Source: Pelagerythrobacter marensis
GTDB taxonomy: Bacteria; Pseudomonadota; Alphaproteobacteria; Sphingomonadales; Sphingomonadaceae
Assembly (NCBI RefSeq): GCF_036700095.1
Contig: NZ_CP144918.1
Coordinates: 683,001 to 747,000, forward strand
DNA: 64,000 nucleotides
Direction of reading: 5' to 3'
Part shown: positions 1-7,226 of the stretch, one piece after another
How positions within the stretch are numbered: position 1 is the stretch's first letter
Layout of the letters: every line of letters begins with the position of its first letter
The notes under the pieces: generated by a model
Seen by the model: only the letters and a program-made list of their open reading frames with translations
Database searches by the model: none
Told to the model about the DNA's origin: nothing
Made by a program: the position numbers and the translations under genes

Positions 1-331
1 GCTGGCGCGCAAGCGGCACCCCGGGGCCAAGCTTTCGCTCGATGCGCTCTGTTCGCGTTACGGCGTCGATCGCAGCCACCGCGTGAAACACGGGGCCTTG
101 CTCGATGCCGAGCTTCTCGCACAGGTCTATGTCGAGTTGACCGGCGGGCGGCAGATCGGTCTCGAACTCGCGGCGCACACGACCACGAGTACCGATGCCA
201 TTGCCGCAATGCGCCGCGCACCGGTTCGCCGAACGCCGCGGCCTGCGCGGCCGCATACGGCCAGTGCGGAAGAGCTTGCCCGGCATCGTGCGTTCCTCGC
301 ACGGATGGACGCACCGCTTTGGGGCAGTTGA
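1..331 (+). CDS. dnaQ: DNA polymerase III epsilon subunit, 3' end only
   Basis: This is the C-terminal part of the 3'-5' proofreading exonuclease of the replicative polymerase; the start lies outside the window. The frame is open from base 2. The residues [11 protein letters not shown] carry the last exonuclease motif of the DEDDh family (His, and Asp five residues later), followed by the usual YVELTGG segment and an Arg/Pro-rich tail ending at TGA 329-331. The DEDD motifs I and II are missing only because the window cuts the gene. The family call is firm; the symbol rests on this C-terminal third. Confidence 0.9.
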   Translation, partial: LARKRHPGAKLSLDALCSRYGVDRSHRVKHGALLDAELLAQVYVELTGGRQIGLELAAHTTTSTDAIAAMRRAPVRRTPRPARPHTASAEELARHRAFLARMDAPLWGS

Positions 332-375
332 CCCGGGATCGGGGGGTCTCGCATTAGCAACGGAGAACACCGTCG

Positions 376-945
376 ATGGATATTCGCGTATCAGGCCACC
401 AGATCGAGACCGGCGCCGCCCTGCAGGATCATGCCACGGACCGCCTCAACGGAATCGTCGAGAAGTATTTCAGCCGTGCGCTGACGTCGCAGGTCACGTT
501 CGGCAAGGCGCCGGCGGGCGCGTTCAGTTGCGATATCGTGACTCATGTGATGCAGGGAACCGTGGTCAAGAGCCATGCCGAGGCGCAGGATGCCCATCAG
601 GCTTTCGACCGCGCGGCGGAAAAGATCGACAAGCAGTTGCGCCGGTACAAGCGGCGATTGCAGGATCGCCACGCGCAGATGGTCCACGCCCAGCAGGAAG
701 AAGAGGCTGGCTATACGATCTTCGCCGCGCCGGAAGACGATGCGGAAGAGATCGAGGGCGGCGATACGCCGATGATCGTCGCGGAAACCACTGCCGATAT
801 TCCCGAAACCAGCGTGGCGGATGCGGTGATGATGCTCGATCTGCGCGACACCAACGCGCTGTTCTTCAAAAACGCTGGCACGGGGCGGCATAATATGGTC
901 TATCGCCGCCGGGATGGCTCGATCGGCTGGGTCGAACCTCGTTGA
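376..945 (+). CDS. hpf: Ribosome hibernation promoting factor, long form
   Basis: A 189-residue protein expected to bind inactive 70S ribosomes and drive 100S dimer formation in stationary phase. The N-terminal 110 residues are the S30AE/YfiA fold (MDIRVSGHQIETG start, then a basic helix around KIDKQLRRYKRRLQ). An acidic linker follows, and a C-terminal dimerisation domain is seen as ALFFKNAGTGRHNMVYRRRDGSIGWVEP, split here by families as FFxN and the GWVEP end. The length is that of the long form, which lacks a need for Rmf. ptsN lies next downstream, an arrangement common in proteobacteria near rpoN. Confidence 0.93.
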   Translation: MDIRVSGHQIETGAALQDHATDRLNGIVEKYFSRALTSQVTFGKAPAGAFSCDIVTHVMQGTVVKSHAEAQDAHQAFDRAAEKIDKQLRRYKRRLQDRHAQMVHAQQEEEAGYTIFAAPEDDAEEIEGGDTPMIVAETTADIPETSVADAVMMLDLRDTNALFFKNAGTGRHNMVYRRRDGSIGWVEPR

Positions 946-972
946 CACGCAAGGCATGCGAGCCGCGCGCCT

Positions 973-1001
973 GAAAATCCGCCGGATTGCAGGGATATAA
1001 T
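973..1001 (+). promoter_or_regulatory. Candidate sigma-70 promoter of ptsN
   Basis: A perfect TATAAT sits at 996-1001 in an otherwise GC-rich gap. The matching -35 region (around 972-978, TGAAAA) is weak. Transcription would begin near 1008, about 65 bases before ptsN. The -10 match is seen; the promoter itself is inferred. Confidence 0.45.
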
Positions 1002-1072
1002 CCCCGGAGGTCGCGTTATCCACGCTCGCACCGGCCGATCCGCGGACCGCTGGACAGAATCACGACCGAACG

Positions 1073-1534
1073 ATGAATGTACATTTCAGACTGATTCCCG
1101 AAGCTATCGCGACCAGCGATGCCTCTTCCAAGGCCGGTGTGCTGGCGGATCTCGCGGGCTGTTTCGAACATGCTTACGGCTTCGCGGCGGCGGACGTGCT
1201 CGAAGCGCTCGAGGAGCGGGAAAAGCTGGGCAGCACCGGCTTCGGCCGCGGTGTCGCGATCCCGCACGCCCGGCTCGCTCACGTCAATCGGCCCGTTGCC
1301 GCCCTGCTCAAGCTGTCCGCCCCGGTCGAATTCCATTCCGCCGACGGCATGCCGGTGGAGCTGGCATTCGGTCTGATTTCCCCCGAAACCGCGGGCGCGG
1401 CCCATCTCCATGCGCTCGCGGCGATATCGCGGATGATGCGCGAGGAAACGATCCATCGCATGCTGATGGAAGCCACCGACGCGGAAACGCTGCGCGCCTC
1501 GCTCGCCAACGCCAACGACCGTGACGTTGCCTGA
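1073..1534 (+). CDS. ptsN: PTS IIA-like nitrogen regulatory protein
   Basis: A 153-residue EIIA-Ntr protein, the last phosphate acceptor of the regulatory PTS(Ntr) chain, which in proteobacteria adjusts potassium uptake, nitrogen and stress responses rather than sugar import. The phosphorylatable histidine is His65 in GRGVAIPHAR, the diagnostic motif of the family. The ATG at 1073 gives the normal length. A candidate promoter lies 70 bases upstream. The 3' end overlaps the next gene by 14 bases, implying co-transcription. Confidence 0.92.
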   Translation: MNVHFRLIPEAIATSDASSKAGVLADLAGCFEHAYGFAAADVLEALEEREKLGSTGFGRGVAIPHARLAHVNRPVAALLKLSAPVEFHSADGMPVELAFGLISPETAGAAHLHALAAISRMMREETIHRMLMEATDAETLRASLANANDRDVA

Positions 1535-1991
1535 GGCCCCCTCGGGCGCGGCGCCGCATTACCGCGCGCTCGAATCGCTCTACAGCTCGGCGCCGGTCAA
1601 TGCGCTGTTCGATTCCCGGCTCGAAATCGTCGGCGAAGGGCAGACCCGGATCGAATTCGTCGTGACCGAGGCCGCCTATCACGCCGCCGGGGCGGCCCAC
1701 GGCACGATCTACTTCAAGATGCTGGACGATGCGGCGTTCTATGCCGCGAATACGCTGGTGACCGACCGTTTCCTGCTCACGACCTCGTTCAACCTGCATT
1801 TCACCAAGCCGGTGCGCGCGGGCAAAGTCTTTGCCGAGGGGCGCTGGGTCAGCGGCAAGCGGCGCGTCCTGGTGGCGGAATCGCGCCTGATCGATGGCGA
1901 GGGAGACGAGATCGGTCGCGGGACCGGCACGTTCATGCGCTCGCGTATCGCTCTCTCGAGCCTGCCCGGCTATCGTTCCAACGCCGGCTGA
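1521..1991 (+). CDS. PaaI-type hotdog thioesterase
   Basis: A 156-residue single hotdog-fold protein likely to hydrolyse acyl-CoA or aryl-CoA thioesters; the substrate is not known. The helix AAHGTIYFKMLDDAAFYAA contains the conserved HG and Asp pattern of the 4HBT/PaaI family, followed by LTTSFNLHFTKPV, the central strand. The start is GTG at 1521, inside the ptsN 3' end. The downstream DUF1491 gene begins one base after the stop, so ptsN, this gene and DUF1491 probably form one transcript. Confidence 0.82.
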   Translation: MTLPEAPSGAAPHYRALESLYSSAPVNALFDSRLEIVGEGQTRIEFVVTEAAYHAAGAAHGTIYFKMLDDAAFYAANTLVTDRFLLTTSFNLHFTKPVRAGKVFAEGRWVSGKRRVLVAESRLIDGEGDEIGRGTGTFMRSRIALSSLPGYRSNAG

Positions 1992-1992
1992 C

Positions 1993-2331
1993 GTGGGGGA
2001 CGGCCGCCTGCCCGCGCATCTGGAAGCCGGAGCGATTCTGCGCCTGGCAGAGGCCCAGGGGGGATTCGGCACGGTTATCGAAAAAGGTGAACGGGACGCA
2101 GGCACGATATTGATCGTAACGATATTTCGCGGCGAGCCGTCCCGCCTTTACGAAAGAATGCCCCAGCGGGACGGAACGCGTCCATTCCGATTGTCTCGGG
2201 AGCAGGACGTTGAAAACAATACAGAATTTTCCGAGTATCTGGCTCGCAGAAAGCGCCAGGATCCCGATATCTGGATCATCGAGGCAGATGTCGCGGACAG
2301 CGAACGGTTCATCGCATCCCTGCCGCAATAG
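1993..2331 (+). CDS. DUF1491 family protein
   Basis: A protein of about 112 residues of unknown function found in alphaproteobacteria. Recognised from RLPAHLEAGAILRLAEAQGG near the start, the strand GTILIVTIFRG, and the C-terminal RRKRQDPDIWIIEADV. The GTG at 1993 is chosen because it gives the family's usual N terminus and follows the thioesterase stop by one base; an upstream in-frame start at 1894 would put about 33 unrelated residues ahead of the domain and overlap the preceding gene. Confidence 0.78.
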   Translation: MGDGRLPAHLEAGAILRLAEAQGGFGTVIEKGERDAGTILIVTIFRGEPSRLYERMPQRDGTRPFRLSREQDVENNTEFSEYLARRKRQDPDIWIIEADVADSERFIASLPQ

Positions 2332-2332
2332 G

Positions 2333-2360
2333 TTGACATGAAAAAGCCACAGTCTATCTG
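2333..2360 (+). promoter_or_regulatory. Candidate sigma-70 promoter upstream of the cell-wall hydrolase
   Basis: A perfect TTGACA (2333-2338) begins right after the DUF1491 stop codon and is followed 16 bases later by TATCTG (2355-2360). It would give a leader of about 170 bases before the hydrolase gene. No hairpin of note was seen in that leader (2361-2533). Confidence 0.4.
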
Positions 2361-2533
2361 GCCGCGCAACTTCCGATGCGCAGGCGGTTCGGGCGGCACG
2401 TGGTCGCGCGGCTAGCACGCAGACGGGGAACGGCCGGCAGGCCCGAAAACTGGACCAATCCCAAAACGCAAGAAACCGCATTCAGGTCCCAGCCTGCGAC
2501 AGTGCTCGTTCACCGCCGAGATATGACGGATAT

Positions 2534-3172
2534 ATGAGTCGCAAGACCCGCATTTCCATGTACGCGGCCCTGGCCGCATGCACGATTTTTACGATTGCCA
2601 GCGTCGAAGGTTCCGACGCCAACGCCCAGCCGGGCGAGAACCAGCAGATTTCCGAAGAACGGCTGACCGAAGAGGTCGTGCCCGTCTTCGTCGAAAACGA
2701 AGTCGTCCAGCCCCTGCCGGAGGAAAAGGTCGAGGCACCGCTGGACATCGCCGCGCCTTCGCTGAGCGCGCTGGTCGCGCGCATCCCCGATCGCGAAACG
2801 CTGTCGCCCGAAATGGAGTGCCTCGCCGGTGCCGTCTATTTCGAATCGCGCGGCGAACCGCTCGCCGGCCAGCTTGCGGTCGCCCAGGTCGTGATCAACC
2901 GGGCGGAATCGAATCTCTTTCCCGAAAGCTATTGCGGGGTCGTGTTTCAGCGTGCCCAGTTCTCGTTCGTGCGCGGCGGAACGATGCCGCGCATCCGCCG
3001 CAACTCGGCCGCATGGAAGCGCGCGAAAGCCGTCGCCCGCATCGCTCACGAGGCGCTGTGGGAGAGCGAGGCTGCCGATTCGCTCTATTTCCACGCGAAG
3101 TATGTAAAGCCGTCCTGGAGCCGGAAAAAACAGGCGCGGGCGACGATCGACACCCACATCTTCTATCGCTGA
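2534..3172 (+). CDS. Exported cell-wall hydrolase, SleB/Hydrolase_2 family
   Basis: A 212-residue envelope protein. Residues 1-32 form a Sec signal peptide ending near ANA-Q. A low-complexity acidic linker (about 33-85) precedes a C-terminal Hydrolase_2 domain (about 90-212). The motif ECLAGAVYFESRGE (Glu95 to Glu104) matches the catalytic region of SleB-like peptidoglycan lytic enzymes, and the C terminus has YFHAKYVKPSW. In non-sporulating alphaproteobacteria such proteins are thought to remodel septal or lateral wall. It stands alone and converges on xthA. Confidence 0.85.
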   Translation: MSRKTRISMYAALAACTIFTIASVEGSDANAQPGENQQISEERLTEEVVPVFVENEVVQPLPEEKVEAPLDIAAPSLSALVARIPDRETLSPEMECLAGAVYFESRGEPLAGQLAVAQVVINRAESNLFPESYCGVVFQRAQFSFVRGGTMPRIRRNSAAWKRAKAVARIAHEALWESEAADSLYFHAKYVKPSWSRKKQARATIDTHIFYR

Positions 3173-3193
3173 AGGCGCGCATCGTCGCCTGCG

Positions 3194-3967
3194 TCAGTCG
3201 CGGATCTCGACCCAGACCGGCGCGTGGTCGCTCGCCTTCTCGCGGCCGCGATGGTCCTTGTCGACGCCGGCGGCGACCATTCGGTCGGCCAGTTCCGGGC
3301 TGAGCAGGAGGTGGTCGATGCGGAATCCGTGGTCGCGCTGCCAGGCCCCGGCCTGATAGTCCCAGAACGTCCACACGCCGCCGCGCGGATTGAGGGTATC
3401 GATCGCATCGGTCCATCCATCGGCGAGGAGGCGGCGATAGGCGGCGCGCGATTTGGGCTGCATCAAAGCGTCGCTGGCCATCGCGGCGGGCGACCAGACG
3501 TCCTTGTCTTCCGGGATCACGTTGAAGTCGCCCACAACGGCGCACGGAATTTCGAGCGCCCACAACTCGGCCATACGGGCCCTCAGGCGCTCCATCCAGG
3601 CGAGCTTGTAGTCGAATTTCGGACCCGGCTGCGGATTGCCGTTGGGCAGATAGAGGCACGCGATGCGAACGCCTTCGACGTCGGCTTCGATATAGCGCGC
3701 GTGCAAGTCGTCCGGGTCTCCGGGCAAAGTGCGCTGTGCCTCAACGGGCTCAACCCCCTCGGCCAGGATGGCGACGCCGTTGAAACCTTTCTGTCCGTGC
3801 CAGATGGCACGATAGCCGATCTTTTCGAACTCGGCGGCGGGGAAGCCCTCGTCCTGGCTCTTGATCTCCTGCAGGCAGGCCACTTTGGGCCGCGTTTCCT
3901 CGAGCCATTCGAGAAGCCGCGGCAGTCGCGCCTTGACCCCGTTGATATTGAAACTGGCGATACGCAC
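3194..3967 (-). CDS. xthA: Exodeoxyribonuclease III / AP endonuclease
   Basis: A 257-residue EEP-family nuclease that cuts DNA 5' of abasic sites in base excision repair and degrades 3' ends. Visible landmarks are RIASFNINGVKAR at the start, LQEIKSQ (metal-binding Glu), YLPNGNP, VVGDFNVIPED (catalytic Asp and Asn) and the final SDHAPVWVEI (catalytic His). The GTG at 3967 is preferred over ATG 4036 because it gives the family N terminus and follows a GAAAGGGGA ribosome site. erpA lies upstream on the same strand. Confidence 0.9.
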   Translation of the reverse strand: MRIASFNINGVKARLPRLLEWLEETRPKVACLQEIKSQDEGFPAAEFEKIGYRAIWHGQKGFNGVAILAEGVEPVEAQRTLPGDPDDLHARYIEADVEGVRIACLYLPNGNPQPGPKFDYKLAWMERLRARMAELWALEIPCAVVGDFNVIPEDKDVWSPAAMASDALMQPKSRAAYRRLLADGWTDAIDTLNPRGGVWTFWDYQAGAWQRDHGFRIDHLLLSPELADRMVAAGVDKDHRGREKASDHAPVWVEIRD

Positions 3968-4075
3968 CGGGTCCCCTTTCGGCAGGTCGGCCGCGCCGGC
4001 GGCACGAGCTTTCGATACGATCGCAGCGCTAGACAATAAAGCGGGGGCGCGACAAGCGCGCTGCCGACGGAACGC

Positions 4076-4405
4076 TCAGATTCCGAAGCTCGATCCGCAG
4101 CCGCACCCTGCCGCCGCGTTGGGATTTTCCACCCTGAAGGCCGCGCCGCCCAGCGATTCGACGAAATCCACCGTGCTTCCGGCGACGAGGTCGAGGCTGA
4201 CCGGGTCGATCACCAGGCGAACGCCGGCGGTCTCGCTGACGATATCGTCGGCCTCCGGGGCTTCGGCGAGGTCGAACCGGTACTGGAAGCCCGAGCAGCC
4301 GCCGCCCTCCACCGAAAGGCGCAGAATCGCCGGCCTGGACTGGCGCTCTGCAATCCAGGCGACACGCTTGGCAGCGGCGGGGGTCAGCGAAGGGGTTTCG
4401 ATCAT
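4076..4405 (-). CDS. erpA: A-type iron-sulfur carrier ErpA
   Basis: A 109-residue HesB/IscA-type protein that receives Fe-S clusters and delivers them to apoproteins. The three ligand cysteines are Cys37 (GGGCSGF), Cys101 and Cys103 (CGCG). It is distinct from the SufA-type protein encoded at 18552-18911, so the cell has two A-type carriers in this window. It sits between the CBS-domain gene and xthA on the minus strand with short gaps (31 and 108 bases). Confidence 0.9.
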   Translation of the reverse strand: MIETPSLTPAAAKRVAWIAERQSRPAILRLSVEGGGCSGFQYRFDLAEAPEADDIVSETAGVRLVIDPVSLDLVAGSTVDFVESLGGAAFRVENPNAAAGCGCGSSFGI

Positions 4406-4436
4406 GGCCGGGATATGGGGTCGTGGTCGTCCCGTC

Positions 4437-4868
4437 TCAAGCCGTGCGGATGTAATCGCGCATGGCGGCCGCTTCGCGCTCGGCCTCGTCGATGCGCGAC
4501 TTGACCAGATCGCCGATCGAGATGAAGCCGCACATGACCTCGCCTTCCATGACCGGCAGGTGCCGAATGCGCCGCCGGGTCATCAGCGCAAGCGCCTCGT
4601 CGACTTTGGTCGCCGGGGTCGCGGTGATGGCGGGGGCTGTCATGACATCGCCGACGGTCCGGTCGAGCGCGGCCCCGCCTTCCTCTGCCAGACGGTAGAG
4701 AACATCGCGTTCGGACACGATTCCGACCACGCGGCCGCCCTCCATCACCGGAAGCGCGCCGATCCGGCGCCTGGCCAGCGTAGCGACGGCCTGGCGCACC
4801 GGGGTGCCCGTTTCGCAGCGCACGATGTCGCTGCTGGAACGGCCTGCAATCAGCCTTGCTATGTCCAT
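4437..4868 (-). CDS. Tandem CBS-domain protein
   Basis: A 143-residue protein made of two CBS motifs (about 10-60 and 75-130) and nothing else, with GALPVMEGGRVVGIVSERDV and RHLPVMEGEVMCGFISIGDL as the two repeated units. Stand-alone CBS pairs of this kind bind adenine nucleotides and act as energy sensors; no partner domain is fused here. The ATG at 4868 follows a strong AAGGAGGT ribosome site, so the longer frame reaching 5036 is not used. It is the first gene of a probable CBS-erpA-xthA transcript. Confidence 0.88.
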   Translation of the reverse strand: MDIARLIAGRSSSDIVRCETGTPVRQAVATLARRRIGALPVMEGGRVVGIVSERDVLYRLAEEGGAALDRTVGDVMTAPAITATPATKVDEALALMTRRRIRHLPVMEGEVMCGFISIGDLVKSRIDEAEREAAAMRDYIRTA

Positions 4869-4957
4869 GGATTTTCCGACCTCCTTCGCGGAAGGGGAGA
4901 GGATGCCACGAAATGCGCGCCATTGCCAATTGCCTGCGCGAGGGCCAAGTGAGGCGG

Positions 4958-5257
4958 ATGGTTCCGCGCTCCCCACTCGAAGATCCGGACCGGGCCGCTT
5001 TCGCCTGGGCCCGCTACAAGCGGCTGATGCGGGCAATGGTGCTGGTCACCCTCGTGGTGGTCGTGCTGGCGCTGGGTTATCTCTATGTAACCGACAGCGC
5101 CCTTTCGATTCACTTCTACATTGCGACCGGGCTCGGCGTGGGGGTGGCGATGCTGCTCACGGCGGCGCTGATGGGGCTGGTATTCCTTTCCAGCGGCACC
5201 GGCCACGACGAAAGCGTGACCGACCTGATGGACGAGGACGAGGATCGGCGCTTCTAG
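4958..5257 (+). CDS. Small two-helix membrane protein
   Basis: About 99 residues with transmembrane segments near 23-43 (LVTLVVVVLALGYLYV) and 55-77 (ATGLGVGVAMLLTAALMG), then FLSSGTGHDESV and an acidic tail DLMDEDEDRRF. Function is unknown. The ATG at 4958 gives the start MVPRSPLEDPDRAAFAWAR; ATG 4913 with a GGAGAGG upstream is a reasonable alternative. Its TAG stop is the first codon of a recurrent 37-bp repeat. Confidence 0.7.
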   Translation: MVPRSPLEDPDRAAFAWARYKRLMRAMVLVTLVVVVLALGYLYVTDSALSIHFYIATGLGVGVAMLLTAALMGLVFLSSGTGHDESVTDLMDEDEDRRF

Positions 5258-5291
5258 AGTCGTTTTCAGCGAGGCTGAAGCGGCACCGGCC
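5255..5291 (+). repeat. Convergent-junction repeat, copy A
   Basis: Begins with the TAG stop of the small membrane protein, continues AGTCGTTTTC, then a short hairpin TTCAGC-GAG-GCTGAA, then GCGGCACCGGCC, and ends one base before the stop of the convergent acyl-CoA ligase. It shares its sequence with four other copies at 18928, 32418, 39207 and 56035. No U-tract follows the hairpin in either direction. Confidence 0.85.
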
Positions 5292-5292
5292 G

Positions 5293-7098
5293 TCAGCTGC
5301 GATAGAGCGCATCGAGCCGCGGGCCGTACCGCTCGCGGATCTTGTGCCGGCGAATCTTCATCGACGGCGTCATCTCCTCGTTCTCGATCGAGAACGGCTC
5401 GTCGGCGAAGGCGAACTGGCGGATCTTCTCGATCACCGACAGGTCCCTGTTCACATCGTCGATCACGGCGCGGATCGCGCTGCGGAAGGCGGGCAGGTCC
5501 TGCAAGGCCTTGAGATCGAACTTCTCATCGTTCGCCCGCGCCCATTCTAGCGTCCATTCGGCATCGGGAACGATCAGGCCGACCACATAGGGCCGCTTGT
5601 CTCCGCTGACCATCGCCTGCGCGATTTCCGGCCGCAGCGTCAGCATCCCTTCCAGCTTCTGCGGGGCGACGTTATCGCCCTTGTCGTTGACGATCATGTC
5701 TTTCTTGCGGTCGGTGATCACGATCCGGCCCTTCTCGTCGAGATGGCCGATATCGCCGGTGTGCAGCCACCCGTCCTGCAAAGCGCGCGCGGTTTCCGCC
5801 TTGTTCTGCCAATAGCCGTGCATCACCAGTTCGCCGCGGCAGAGGATTTCGCCGTCTTCGGCAATCGTGATCTCCACCCCGCGAAGCGGCGGCCCCACGG
5901 TGTGCATCGCGATCCCGGCGCGCGGGCGGTTGCAGCTGATGACCGGCCCGGCCTCGGTCTGGCCGTATCCCTGGAGCATCGTCAGGCCCATCGCCTGGAA
6001 GAACACGCCGACTTCGGGATTGAGCGGTGCGCCGCCCGAAACCATGGCCTTGATCCGCCCGCCGAAGCGCTGGCGGATCTTGGGCCGAAGCAGGCGTTCG
6101 AGCACGAAGTCGAGCGTCTTGTCGCCGAGCCGATAGCGGCCCTCCGCCTTGCGCTGGCCCAGGGCAAGTGCGCGATCCATCAGCATCTTGGCGGCCCCGC
6201 CCTGCTTGTCCACCTGCTTCATGATCCGCTGGCGCAGGACCTCGAACAGGCGGGGCACGACGACCATGATCGTCGGCTTGGTTTCCTCGATATTGCTTGC
6301 GAGCTTTTCCAGGCCCTCGGCATAGAAGATCTCGGCCCCGACCGCGATCGGCAGGCACTGGCCGCCGGTGTGCTCGTAGGCATGGCTGAGCGGCAGAAAC
6401 GAGAGGAAGCGATCGTCGGCGTCGAGTCCGAAATCGTTTTCGAGAATCTCGGCGGCGCCGGCCACATTGCACAGGATCGCGCCGTGGTGCTGCAGCACCC
6501 CGCGCGGGGCGCCCCCGGTGCCGCTGGTGTAGATGATGCAGGCCGTGTCCGAGCGGCCGATGGACGCGACCCGTTCCTCCACCGCCTTGCGAGCGGCCGC
6601 CGGGTCTCCGCGGGTCATGTCCGACCAGGCATGGCAGGCGAGACCGCCCGACTGGTACTGGCGAATGTTCTCGATCGAGATCAGGTGCTCGGCAATACCC
6701 GTACGCATGATTGCGGGCAGCAATGGCTGCGACAGCCTGTCGGTCGATACGATGGCCGCGCGGGCCCCCGAATTGTCGAGGATATGGACGTGATCGCGTT
6801 CGGTGTTGGTCACGTAGGCGGGAACGGTCACGCAGCCGGCGGCCATGATCGCGAGGTCGGCCATGCACCATTCGGGCCGGTTTTCGGAAACGAGCATGAC
6901 CCGGTCGCCGTCTTCCAGGCCGAGTGCGCGCAGGTTCTCGGCCAGGACGCAGACGGTCTCCGCCGCTTCGCGCCATGAAATGGTTTGCCATGCCCCTTCG
7001 CGCTTGACGCCCAGAAAAGCTGCCTCGCCCTTGGCATCCGCGCGCTTGAGAAACAGTTCGACGAGGTTGTTCGCCGCATCGATGTCGGACAATTGCAA
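5293..7098 (-). CDS. Long-chain acyl-CoA synthetase (AMP-forming)
   Basis: A 601-residue ANL-superfamily ligase that activates fatty acids via an acyl-AMP intermediate. The P-loop-like motif IIYTSGTGGAPRGV is at about 188-201, the A5 motif GYGQTEAGPVIS follows, then WLHTGDIG and ITDRKKDMIVNDKGDNVAPQ. The N terminus (SWREAAETV) and overall length fit the FAA1-type long-chain group. The start is TTG at 7098, supported by AGGAG nine bases upstream. A CYP153 alkane hydroxylase is encoded 30 kb away, so a link to alkane-derived fatty acids is only a guess. Confidence 0.88.
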   Translation of the reverse strand: MQLSDIDAANNLVELFLKRADAKGEAAFLGVKREGAWQTISWREAAETVCVLAENLRALGLEDGDRVMLVSENRPEWCMADLAIMAAGCVTVPAYVTNTERDHVHILDNSGARAAIVSTDRLSQPLLPAIMRTGIAEHLISIENIRQYQSGGLACHAWSDMTRGDPAAARKAVEERVASIGRSDTACIIYTSGTGGAPRGVLQHHGAILCNVAGAAEILENDFGLDADDRFLSFLPLSHAYEHTGGQCLPIAVGAEIFYAEGLEKLASNIEETKPTIMVVVPRLFEVLRQRIMKQVDKQGGAAKMLMDRALALGQRKAEGRYRLGDKTLDFVLERLLRPKIRQRFGGRIKAMVSGGAPLNPEVGVFFQAMGLTMLQGYGQTEAGPVISCNRPRAGIAMHTVGPPLRGVEITIAEDGEILCRGELVMHGYWQNKAETARALQDGWLHTGDIGHLDEKGRIVITDRKKDMIVNDKGDNVAPQKLEGMLTLRPEIAQAMVSGDKRPYVVGLIVPDAEWTLEWARANDEKFDLKALQDLPAFRSAIRAVIDDVNRDLSVIEKIRQFAFADEPFSIENEEMTPSMKIRRHKIRERYGPRLDALYRS

Positions 7099-7226
7099 GT
7101 TTCTCGGCTCCTGATCCCGCCCGGCTTCGTCGACGGCCGGTTGCGGACACGATTACGCGCCTCGCGCCGTGCCAGCAAGCTTGCGCTGTTTCCCGCGAAT
7201 GCGCGATGCCGCTGGCCGTTCCCCCG

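Noticed and set aside
942-947. TTGACA overlapping the hpf stop codon as a promoter
   Set aside because: No -10-like hexamer at 15-19 bases; the TATAAT at 996 is too far away.
5255-5291. The convergent-junction repeat as a classical intrinsic terminator
   Set aside because: The hairpin stem is only six to seven pairs and is followed by no U-run on either strand, so it is listed as a repeat, not a terminator.
7175-7184. GCAAGCTTGC palindrome between the acyl-CoA ligase and ggt
   Set aside because: Ten bases and isolated, with no position relative to a promoter; likely chance in 64 kb.
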